64,000 nucleotides of DNA from Arcanobacterium haemolyticum (GTDB lineage Bacteria; Actinomycetota; Actinomycetes; Actinomycetales; Actinomycetaceae): positions 310,001 to 374,000 of the forward strand of contig JADYUX010000002.1 of assembly GCA_021532125.1 (NCBI GenBank), read 5' to 3'. Position 1 is the first letter of the stretch; each line of letters opens with the position of its first letter. The notes beneath the pieces were generated by a model, which made no database searches, had not been told where the DNA came from, and worked only from the letters and a program-made list of their open reading frames with translations. Below are positions 1 through 7,238 of the stretch, piece by piece. A program made the translations under genes and the position numbers.

Positions 1-135
1 CCGTGGGGCGAGCTTCAGATTTACAAGCCAGGGGATGCTGTTGTACAAAATCCCGCTGACGAATCCGATATCTATCGGATCTATTCGCAGTCATTTGCCT
101 GCACATACGAGGTCATCCAAGCTGCACGATGATAA

Positions 136-190
136 TGAGATGAATTGGGGGGGGGCACAGCTTTTCGCTGTGCCCCCCCAATTCATCTCA
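136..190. terminator. Long perfect-arm hairpin after the permease gene
   Basis: Arms tgagatgaatt... and ...aattcatctca enclose a G run (nine) facing a C run (seven) and an inner gcacagc/gctgtgc stem with a ttttc loop. It lies 8 bases past the stop of the minus-strand permease gene, so it is probably its transcription terminator, perhaps shared with a gene left of the window. Bases 1-135 hold no gene I recognise. Confidence 0.75.
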
Positions 191-198
191 GAGCAGCT

Positions 199-2109
199 CT
201 ACTTCTCCTGGAACTTCGCCTCCCACGCCGCGCGAAGCGGATTGGCATTGTCGACGAGAATATCGAAACGGTCGTTCGAAATCTCAACTACCTGTGACAG
301 GGCCACTATGTGCTCTTGAGCAGGGGAGTTGGCAAGCCTCCTCATACCATCGTCGATGATCTGCTCGGGCGTCGAGAACGGACTGAGATACCCAACAAAT
401 GGAATCCCGAAACGCTCACGATATTCATGAGACAGCGAGACAATCTGTTGGAGCTCATCCTCGCTCGCCCCATCGAGGGCCAGTGAACCAATATCCTGAG
501 TGACGACATCGTCGCCCTCAACACCAAGCAGCTGCGCCATATCAGGGTAATCCGCCACGAGTGCCTGCTGATCCTCCCGGCTAGCCGTCAAAATTGCCTC
601 TTGGATCGATTCACGAAGATCGGCCACATCAGCAAAAGGCCGGCGCTCCCAGGCACGTTCGAGCGGCCACATCGTCGAATTGACGATTGTCCGGAACGCA
701 GAAATAAACTCATCGCGACTCATAGCATTAACAGCGTCAATACCGAGCCCACGCCCTGATTCGTCGGTAACAACATCCGAACCGCTCTGCTTGCCAACAT
801 GGAAGAACAACACGTTGAGGACGATGGCCGTGATTGCCCCGATCGTCATTCCCGACGAGAAGAAGATCTGCGCCCACTCAGGGAAAACCTGAGCGATCGT
901 CGGCTTGAAAGTAACGAGCATGGCCAGGCCGAGAGCCGTCGTGACGATGACGGCGTTGCGATTATCTCGCATATCCGCCTTAGCGATGGTTTGGAGGCCT
1001 ACCCACGCGACATTCGCAAACATTGCCAGACTTGCGCCACCCAAAACAGGAGAAGGAATCATTGCAACGATCGCACCAGCCTTGGGGAGCAGCCCCAAGA
1101 CGATCATGATGATGCCAGCGCCAGCCGCAACCCACCGCGACTTCACACGGGTAATGCGTACAAGTCCGACGTTCTGAGCGAAACACGTGTACGGAAATGA
1201 ATTCATCACGCCACCGAGCAACGTTGAAAGACCATCCGCTCGCAACGCCGCAGTAATGTCGCGCTTCGTAATACGCTTGCCGACGATCTCGCCAGTCGCA
1301 AAGACGTCACCTGTTGTCTCGACCATCGTGATCGCCATGACGATAATCATCGAGATGCAGCCAGTGAGCGTAAAGGCTGGAATACCGAAGTAGAAAGGGG
1401 TGGTAACTGAGATCGCTCCAGCGTCATGGAACGCCTGGATCTTGCCAGCATCCAAATCGCCCGTAACGAGAGCGACAAGCGTACCGCCAATGAGACCGAC
1501 GAGAACTGCAACTGTTCCAAGGAAGCCACGGAAGAACCTCTGCACGAGAACGATAGCTGCAAGGGTTCCGAAGCCGTAAGCCAAAACGCGACCCGAGGGG
1601 ATCCCTTCGGCGTATCCCACGAAGTCGTTGGCGGAAACCGAGAGCAGCGTCGTACCCATGACGAGAAGGACAGTGCCGGTCACAACAGGAGGGAAGAATC
1701 GAAGAAGCTTCGCGAAGTACGGGGCGACGAGGAAGGTGAAAAGCCCTGCGACAATAATCGCGCCATAAATGGCGGGAAGCGCCTCATTGCCGCCCTTGCC
1801 ACCTGTGACGGCAAGGCCGATAGCAATAATCGGCGTCACGGCAGTCGTTGTCACGCCTTGGATGATTGGGAGGCGCACACCCACATGCTTCGTGATACCG
1901 ACCGATTGGATGATAGTCGCAATTCCGCACGTGAGTAGATCGGCGTTAATGAGGTGAATCGTCGTCGCGGCGTCGAGATTAAGGCTCGATGCGATGAGGA
2001 GTGGGACGATGACTGCACCTGCGTAGAACGCAAGAACGTGCTGAAGGGACAGGATTGCAAGTTTTGGTGCTGGAGGCACCACATTTACCAGGTTTGTCTG
2101 AGCCACCAA
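199..2109 (-). CDS. NCS2 xanthine/uracil-type permease fused to an OHCU-decarboxylase-like domain
   Basis: Residues 1-440 form a multi-pass nucleobase:cation symporter-2 (NCS2) transporter with the family's QNVGL segment (312-316) and ETTGD (264-268). This family imports xanthine, urate or uracil with protons. Residues about 462-636 resemble 2-oxo-4-hydroxy-4-carboxy-5-ureidoimidazoline (OHCU) decarboxylase, which acts late in urate breakdown: YRERFGIPFV (563-572) and a C-terminal helix ending near NDRFDIL match the family. The usual catalytic His of AHPDL is Tyr521 (DYPDM here), and the SxxEQ Glu appears to be Asp539, so decarboxylase activity is doubtful. This start is a TTG; a GTG one codon later (2106) fits a GGAAAG ribosome site equally well. 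It stands alone, with a terminator hairpin downstream. The substrate is inferred as a purine from the fusion. Confidence 0.85.
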   Translation of the reverse strand: MVAQTNLVNVVPPAPKLAILSLQHVLAFYAGAVIVPLLIASSLNLDAATTIHLINADLLTCGIATIIQSVGITKHVGVRLPIIQGVTTTAVTPIIAIGLAVTGGKGGNEALPAIYGAIIVAGLFTFLVAPYFAKLLRFFPPVVTGTVLLVMGTTLLSVSANDFVGYAEGIPSGRVLAYGFGTLAAIVLVQRFFRGFLGTVAVLVGLIGGTLVALVTGDLDAGKIQAFHDAGAISVTTPFYFGIPAFTLTGCISMIIVMAITMVETTGDVFATGEIVGKRITKRDITAALRADGLSTLLGGVMNSFPYTCFAQNVGLVRITRVKSRWVAAGAGIIMIVLGLLPKAGAIVAMIPSPVLGGASLAMFANVAWVGLQTIAKADMRDNRNAVIVTTALGLAMLVTFKPTIAQVFPEWAQIFFSSGMTIGAITAIVLNVLFFHVGKQSGSDVVTDESGRGLGIDAVNAMSRDEFISAFRTIVNSTMWPLERAWERRPFADVADLRESIQEAILTASREDQQALVADYPDMAQLLGVEGDDVVTQDIGSLALDGASEDELQQIVSLSHEYRERFGIPFVGYLSPFSTPEQIIDDGMRRLANSPAQEHIVALSQVVEISNDRFDILVDNANPLRAAWEAKFQEK

Positions 2110-2149
2110 TTCAGCTTTCCACTGAGGATTTTCCAGAAAACCCGATGTC

Positions 2150-2194
2150 CATTTTCTGAGATTCTATGACGGTGGAGAATCTCATTTTCTGAGA
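2150..2194. repeat. Two direct 12-base repeats in the intergenic gap
   Basis: The sequence cattttctgaga occurs at 2150-2161 and 2183-2194, 33 bases apart, upstream of the permease gene. It could be a pair of regulator sites in the permease promoter, or chance. No protein is implied. Confidence 0.35.
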
Positions 2195-2240
2195 CGCCCG
2201 TCTAGCTGTCCCTCAAAAATTCGTCGTCATCCGCGGAATA

Positions 2241-3719
2241 TCAACGAGCTAACGATGCCGACATCTCAAATCCGTCATCTAAATCACTGATTGTCACAGT
2301 AATAATGCCGTTCTCGTCAACATCGTAGGATTCCTCAATGAGGTGACCTGTTCCCGTACGTTCCACAACGACATCGTCGAGCACAATACCGTCACGACGA
2401 AGCTCCGGGTCATACGGGAAGGGGAGCGTTCCTAACGGAACAACATCAGCACAGGGCACGCCCTTGTGATCAAGTGAGGAATACTCGGCAAACCGATATA
2501 CGCCCACATTGTGAGCGGCTCGATATCTCCGTGAGACATGGAGGGCGCCGTCAAGAAGCTGATCCGGCTCAAGTAGCGGGTCGAAGGAAATCTCCGCACC
2601 CTCATGAAGCTCGCGAAATACTCCAAAACCGCGCGACAGGCGTTCAGTTACCGAGTATCCAGAATCTGGTGACGCCGCAATCGCAAGCCCGATCGCCGTC
2701 GAGCCAGCACTGTAGGGAGAGCGGCGGACCCGTCGCCCAAACTCTTCCCGCAAAATTCGCGCAATCACAGGCAGCTCGGACCCTCCACCAACGACATACA
2801 ATCCTGCGACGTCCCGAGCGAGCTCATAACCGTCATCCGCCCGTTCAAGCAGGGGATTCATGGCTCGTAGCGTTTCGTCGACAAGGGGAGCGACGGCGTC
2901 GTAATAGTCAAAGACGGGTATGACGACATCACGGCCAGCCACGCACAGTGGGATCGATCGAGTCTGGGGATGCAGTGCTTCTTTTGCGTCACGCGCCTGG
3001 AGGAGAAGTTCATCCCACGACGAGCCAAGTTCGTCCTTCGTCGTCCCAGCGGCCGCAGCACCGAGCTCCGCAAGAATCCGGTCGAAATCGTCACCGCCGA
3101 GCAAATTGTTTCCGCGTGAGGCGAGGACTTCGTGGCGCTGTCCATCGGCCTCCACCAAAGAGGCGTCAAAAGTTCCGCCTCCGAGATCATACACAAGCAC
3201 TTTCGTGCGCTTCGACGAGAGCATCGAGGCATGCCGGTGCGTGTACTCGAATCCTGCCGCAGAAGGCTCGTTAAGCATCGCCAGCACTGTAAATCCTGCA
3301 CGCCTGAAAGCCTCAAGCGTGAGGAAACGTTGACCAGAATGAGCGTGCGCTGGAACTCCGACTACCGCCTCAAGGATCTCGTTGTGCGCTCCCGTGGCCG
3401 ATCGCACAGCGCTTGCCACGTGAAAAAGAAATCCCGTGAGGATGTCAAGAAGGAGAAATTCACGTTCACCTATACGCACGGTCGTCTGAGCGTTGACATT
3501 CGGATAGGCGAGCGCACGTTTCATTGAGTAAAGCGCCGGCAAGCCAGAGGCAGCCGCATCAAACCCGTAGTGGACGCTACGCTCATCCGCGGCCGCGACC
3601 GATGGGATGAACTCACGCGAATCACCATTTTCGTCAGGGAAAGACACAAGGGGAAAGTTGCCACGATCCGCAATGGCGACCATCGTGCGCGTTGTACCGA
3701 AATCCACACCGATTCTCAT
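2241..3719 (-). CDS. Short Hsp70-family (DnaK-like) ATPase
   Basis: The N-terminus IGVDFGTTRTMVA is the Hsp70 phosphate-1 loop. VYDLGGGTFDAS is the phosphate-2 loop, and LYVVGGGSELP the adenosine motif. LNEPSAAG in between is also typical. At 492 residues it is clearly shorter than DnaK (about 610-640). After the actin-like ATPase domain only a short beta-rich tail remains and the helical lid is missing, so it is an atypical Hsp70 rather than the housekeeping chaperone. No grpE, dnaJ or clpB is adjacent, which supports a specialised role. It is probably cytoplasmic: no signal peptide or membrane segment is visible. Client and partner are unknown. Confidence 0.85.
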   Translation of the reverse strand: MRIGVDFGTTRTMVAIADRGNFPLVSFPDENGDSREFIPSVAAADERSVHYGFDAAASGLPALYSMKRALAYPNVNAQTTVRIGEREFLLLDILTGFLFHVASAVRSATGAHNEILEAVVGVPAHAHSGQRFLTLEAFRRAGFTVLAMLNEPSAAGFEYTHRHASMLSSKRTKVLVYDLGGGTFDASLVEADGQRHEVLASRGNNLLGGDDFDRILAELGAAAAGTTKDELGSSWDELLLQARDAKEALHPQTRSIPLCVAGRDVVIPVFDYYDAVAPLVDETLRAMNPLLERADDGYELARDVAGLYVVGGGSELPVIARILREEFGRRVRRSPYSAGSTAIGLAIAASPDSGYSVTERLSRGFGVFRELHEGAEISFDPLLEPDQLLDGALHVSRRYRAAHNVGVYRFAEYSSLDHKGVPCADVVPLGTLPFPYDPELRRDGIVLDDVVVERTGTGHLIEESYDVDENGIITVTISDLDDGFEMSASLAR

Positions 3720-3874
3720 ACATTGAGGCTAGTCCGAAAGCAGCCCGCATGGGGCGAGGTTCCATGACGACAAGCCGATGTACCGGTCAGTTTTACGTGC
3801 CGAGGATTCGACGCGACGACGTACCGGGATGGTTGAGGCTTTGTCTCTTTCTCACCGCGTGCCCAAGGCATAGG

Positions 3875-3943
3875 TTGTGCAGGGCTCGTCGCGCACTTTG
3901 TGCAGGGCTCGTCGCGCACTTTGTGCAGGGCTCGTCGCGCACT
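3875..3943. repeat. Three perfect tandem copies of a 23-bp unit
   Basis: A 23-base unit beginning ttgtgcagggctcgtcg is repeated exactly three times (3875-3897, 3898-3920, 3921-3943) with no spacer. It lies between the Hsp70-like gene and rbpA. There are no spacers, so it is not CRISPR. It may be a variable-number tandem repeat. The wider gap 3720-4154 also holds a palindrome (4010-4023) but no gene I can support. Confidence 0.9.
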
Positions 3944-4009
3944 TTGGGAGGAGAGGTAGGAGGAGGGCGTACCGAGTATTGTGACGACGGACGCCGAAGC
4001 TATTTTGTC

Positions 4010-4023
4010 ATAATGTACATTAT
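4010..4023. promoter_or_regulatory. 14-bp palindrome upstream of rbpA, possible operator
   Basis: ataatgtacattat is a perfect palindrome about 130 bases before the rbpA start. It overlaps the end of agctattttgtcataa (3998-4013), a 16-base sequence that recurs exactly downstream of rbpA at 4647-4662. The shorter core tttgtcataa occurs a third time at 4686-4695. Repeated, partly palindromic elements on both sides of one gene suggest binding sites for a DNA-binding protein, but none is identified. Confidence 0.4.
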
Positions 4024-4154
4024 CGGTGTTATACGTCAGAATTGAACCAGGCCGTCAATATTGGTTTTTCCTTGCAATTTCGCTATTTTTCAGAAGCCTC
4101 AACCGCTCTCGTGAGCATCGCCCACCATAATAGGGTCAGCTGAAAGGAGACGTT

Positions 4155-4508
4155 ATGGCAGAACGTTCATTGCGCGGCATGAAGATCGGCGCGAACTCTC
4201 TCGAATCAGACGAGGGTGTTGCATTCGTTAATCGCAAGCAGGTGATCTACGAATGCCCCGAAGGTCACGAGTTCGGTGTGGCTATGGCCGTCGACGCCGA
4301 ACCGCCAGCCACATGGGAATGTCGCTGCGGACGCGAAGGCAAGCTCCGCGACGCCGCCCCAGTCGCCGAGAAAAAGCCGGTGAAACCTCCGCGCACCCAC
4401 TGGGACATGCTCCTTGAGCGCCGCACCGAGGAAGAACTCCAGGTTCTTCTCGACGAACGCCTTGAGCTTCTTCGCTCCGGGCGCCTACGCCTGCGTCGTG
4501 GCCGCTGA
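4155..4508 (+). CDS. rbpA: RNA polymerase-binding protein RbpA
   Basis: RbpA is an actinobacteria-specific protein that binds RNA polymerase and the principal sigma factor and helps open promoters. This 117-residue protein has the family layout: an N-terminal LRGMKIGANSLE segment, a central Zn-ribbon-like core (YECPEGHEF ... WECRCGREG), a basic linker, and the sigma-interacting C-terminus containing the near-invariant THWDMLLERRTEEEL. A good ribosome site (GAAAGGAG) sits 6 bases before the ATG. It is a single plus-strand gene ending in its own terminator. In Mycobacterium rbpA lies next to ppm1, as here, so the local order is conserved. Confidence 0.97.
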   Translation: MAERSLRGMKIGANSLESDEGVAFVNRKQVIYECPEGHEFGVAMAVDAEPPATWECRCGREGKLRDAAPVAEKKPVKPPRTHWDMLLERRTEEELQVLLDERLELLRSGRLRLRRGR

Positions 4509-4519
4509 ACATACCCACG

Positions 4520-4547
4520 AAAATGAGGGCTTCGGCCCTCATTTTTT
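4520..4547 (+). terminator. Rho-independent terminator of rbpA
   Basis: An 11-bp stem (aaaatgagggc / gccctcatttt) with a ttcg tetraloop is followed by a T-rich tract, 12 bases after the rbpA stop. Confidence 0.92.
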
Positions 4548-4654
4548 ATACCTTCTCAGCTCTTTGGGCATGCTCCCACATGTCGATGTTGATACGCCTG
4601 AGTTCCGAGCTGGACACTGACAAGTCCATTAATTAAGCTGGTCACAAGCTATTT

Positions 4655-4671
4655 TGTCATAACATATGACA
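4655..4671. promoter_or_regulatory. 17-bp inverted repeat in the rbpA-ppm1 gap
   Basis: tgtcata-aca-tatgaca is a perfect dyad that overlaps the second copy of the 16-base repeat shared with the rbpA upstream region. It lies in the 4548-4828 gap between two convergent transcription units, an unusual place for an operator. Apart from the two terminators, this dyad and a third tttgtcataa (4686-4695), I see nothing else in the gap. Confidence 0.4.
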
Positions 4672-4771
4672 TATCATCACGTGTCTTTGTCATAATTTTC
4701 CACAGCACGCACCGGATCCTACGACGACTTTCACAGGACGCTGATGACGCAACACATGGTCCATGCAATCC

Positions 4772-4813
4772 GTAAAAGAAAAGGCGGGGTAGAAGCCACT
4801 CTCCTACCCCGCC
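4772..4813 (-). terminator. Terminator of the pafBC-to-ppm1 operon
   Basis: Stem ggcggggtag / ctaccccgcc (4783-4792 and 4804-4813). On the minus strand it is followed by a T-rich tract (ttttctttt), 15 bases beyond the ppm1 stop. Confidence 0.9.
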
Positions 4814-4828
4814 GTCAGACTGAAAAGA

Positions 4829-5596
4829 TCACTTGCCGCCTTTGAGTCGCTTAGCGACGCTCTCGCCGAGCTCCTTAAGCTGTGCTCCCCTACGCGAGAC
4901 ACCCATCTTCGTCGTACGAATCAAGGATTCCGTGAACACGTTTCCGGACAGCTTCGATTCACCTTTTTCACGCTGTGCAAAGTTGATAGGCATTTCTACG
5001 ATATGCCCCCCGGCGCGATTGACATGGTCGGTCATATCGGTCTGGAAGAAGTAGCCCTTAGCTTCAACTTTGTCGAGGTCGATACGGTTGAAGATCGACA
5101 CGGCGTAGACGCGAAATCCTGCAGTCACATCCGAAGCTGGGAGGCCAAGCCACATCTTGATGTAGAGGTTGCCGGCACGGGAAAGAAGTTCGCGGGATTT
5201 CGGCCAACCTTCCAGCTCGCCTCCACGAATGTAACGCGAACCGATAACCAAGTCCGGGTGATCGGACATCGCAGCCCGTTCGAGCAAGAGCGGGAGTTGT
5301 TCAGGGCGGTGTGAGCCGTCAGCATCCATCTCGACAACGTGGGTGTAGTCGCGTTCCATTGCCCAGCCGAAAGCGTCGATGTACGCACGGCCTAGCCCCT
5401 CTTTACCTGCGCGATGCAGAACGAAAATCTGCTCATCTTTCGCGGCAAGATCGTCGGCGATGGCGCCAGTACCATCCGGCGAATTGTCGTCGACGATAAG
5501 AATATCGGCTTCTGGTACCGCTGCACGCGCACGGCTGATGATAGGGGGAAGCGATTCACGCTCGTTATATGTCGGGATGATGATGAGGGTACGCAT
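4829..5596 (-). CDS. ppm1: Polyprenol monophosphomannose synthase (GT2 family)
   Basis: This enzyme transfers mannose from GDP-mannose to a polyprenyl phosphate at the inner membrane face, giving the donor for lipoglycan and protein mannosylation. The GT2 fold is clear: IIIPTYNERESLP at the N-terminus, IVDDNSPDGTG, the metal-binding DAD at residues 91-93, and GSRYIRGG. It is about 255 residues, the usual size for the stand-alone catalytic domain without a membrane anchor. I chose the ATG at 5596, which has an AGGA site, over the GTG at 5614. It lies directly after lnt (58 bases). In Mycobacterium the two are fused as Ppm1, which supports both names. Confidence 0.93.
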   Translation of the reverse strand: MRTLIIIPTYNERESLPPIISRARAAVPEADILIVDDNSPDGTGAIADDLAAKDEQIFVLHRAGKEGLGRAYIDAFGWAMERDYTHVVEMDADGSHRPEQLPLLLERAAMSDHPDLVIGSRYIRGGELEGWPKSRELLSRAGNLYIKMWLGLPASDVTAGFRVYAVSIFNRIDLDKVEAKGYFFQTDMTDHVNRAGGHIVEMPINFAQREKGESKLSGNVFTESLIRTTKMGVSRRGAQLKELGESVAKRLKGGK

Positions 5597-5654
5597 CACG
5601 TTCCTGTCTTTCACTTCTTAAATGCCACGTCCTAAACGAAACTACCACGAAAAC

Positions 5655-7205
5655 CTAGTGATCTCGCCTTCGTCGGGCAGTACTCCACGCGTATGTGCTC
5701 TGAATCAAAGCAAGCGCTGCCACCACGGCTCCTGCGATGAGGACGCCATGCCCAAGCGGTCGCGCAATACGGGTAGCGAGAGTCATGTCGCTACGCAGTG
5801 AGACGCGGTCTATCGTGGCTGATTCTGTCCAAGGTGCCGTTATTCTCCGAACCACTCCGTTGGGATCGACGATTCCGGATACCCCCACGGTTGAGACCTG
5901 AATTGCTGTGCGCCCATGTTCAATTGCGCGGAATCGCGTCATGGCAAATTGCTGGGCAGATTCTGCTGTGCGACCGTATGAGGCATTGTTTGTCGGCACG
6001 ACGATCATGCGGGCGCCTTCACCTACGCCTTGGGCGACGATATCGTTCATCGCCACTTCAAAACAGATTGGCACCGCTATGCGCACCGCTTCGTGACGTC
6101 CGGAGAGCGGAACATCGAGGTAGGCCGGTGAATCGCCGGGTGTCATGTCGATGTCGATGGCGTCTCCGGCATCCGTGAAGCGGCCGAAGAAGTCACGGTA
6201 GGGCATGTATTCGCCGAAGGGCGCTGGGCGCTGTTTCGTGTAGGTGCCAGCGAGAGTTCCGTCAGGCATCCACACGACGTAATCGTTATGGCGAGAACGA
6301 TAGTGGTTGAAGTACTCCTGCGTGCCAAGGAGTATCGGAACGTTCACGTGGTTGGACGCGGCTTCGACGAGGGAACGTGCCTCCGGATCAACTCGTACAT
6401 CGCGATCTGAGGCCGATTCAGGCCACAGAACGAGATCCGCTTCTCCTTCAAGTTTCGTCGTCGCCTCAGCGAGGTTTGCGGTGACGGTCAATGCTCGTGA
6501 ACTTTCCGCTACGTCGCCATCCTTCGGCACGATTCCTTGAACCACGCCTACGTTGACGTAGCTGTCAGCTTGCGAGCTCAGAGGAAGGAACATTGCGACG
6601 AGGAGAGCGACAGCGCCTCCCCCGATCACGACAATTCCTGAGCCTTCACGCCGTCGTACAAGTCGGCTACCTGCAAGTTCGAGGCAAACCCCTAAAGCGA
6701 CGACGCCGAAGCCAACCAGGTACGTCGATCCCCAGGGCGCCAACCGAACAAGCGGCCCGTTTACCTGTGAAAAGGCGAGCTGGCCCCAGGGCATTCCACC
6801 AAGCGGCCACGTGGAGCGAAGCTGTTCCATGGCGAGCCATGTGAGCGAAAAACTGAGTATTCTTCCGAGCGTAGTTGAGCTCGTCCATCCGCCCCGAAGC
6901 AGGCCTTGCCAGATGAGGGCGAGGACCGCCAGGTAGAGCGCTTCGACTCCGGCCAGGGCAACTCGGGCGGCGAAGAATCCTGCAGCAACTTCTGCCCAGT
7001 CAACAAGCGGGAAAAAGAAGGCGAATCCAACAATCCATCCGAGTGCGAACGATCCGCGGAACGTCCGTCCCTCCAAGGCCGCGACGAGGAGTGCGACACC
7101 GAGAATGGCAAGTGGCCACACCCCCACTGGCGGGAACGCCCCGTCGAGACAGAGTCCAGCAGCAATGGCAAGAAGGATTCCGAAGAAACTACGACGAATG
7201 CCCAT
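5655..7205 (-). CDS. lnt: Apolipoprotein N-acyltransferase
   Basis: Lnt adds the third acyl chain to the N-terminal cysteine of lipoproteins in the membrane. About seven hydrophobic segments (residues 8-210 and 490-510) surround a nitrilase-type catalytic domain. The Glu-Lys-Cys triad is visible as E263 (WPESAS), K324 (YTKQRPAPFGEY) and C381 (ICFEVAMND). The length of 516 is normal. It sits between helY and ppm1 with short gaps, in one minus-strand operon. The probable link is functional as well: mycobacterial Lnt and Ppm domains form a single protein. Likely substrates in this window include the lipoproteins at 21195-22193 and 59131-61434. Confidence 0.95.
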   Translation of the reverse strand: MGIRRSFFGILLAIAAGLCLDGAFPPVGVWPLAILGVALLVAALEGRTFRGSFALGWIVGFAFFFPLVDWAEVAAGFFAARVALAGVEALYLAVLALIWQGLLRGGWTSSTTLGRILSFSLTWLAMEQLRSTWPLGGMPWGQLAFSQVNGPLVRLAPWGSTYLVGFGVVALGVCLELAGSRLVRRREGSGIVVIGGGAVALLVAMFLPLSSQADSYVNVGVVQGIVPKDGDVAESSRALTVTANLAEATTKLEGEADLVLWPESASDRDVRVDPEARSLVEAASNHVNVPILLGTQEYFNHYRSRHNDYVVWMPDGTLAGTYTKQRPAPFGEYMPYRDFFGRFTDAGDAIDIDMTPGDSPAYLDVPLSGRHEAVRIAVPICFEVAMNDIVAQGVGEGARMIVVPTNNASYGRTAESAQQFAMTRFRAIEHGRTAIQVSTVGVSGIVDPNGVVRRITAPWTESATIDRVSLRSDMTLATRIARPLGHGVLIAGAVVAALALIQSTYAWSTARRRRDH

Positions 7206-7238
7206 TCTCTGAGGCTACTAGGCACACGGGGCCCGCAG

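Noticed and set aside
3875-3943. CRISPR array
   Set aside because: The three repeats are contiguous with no spacers, and no cas gene is present.
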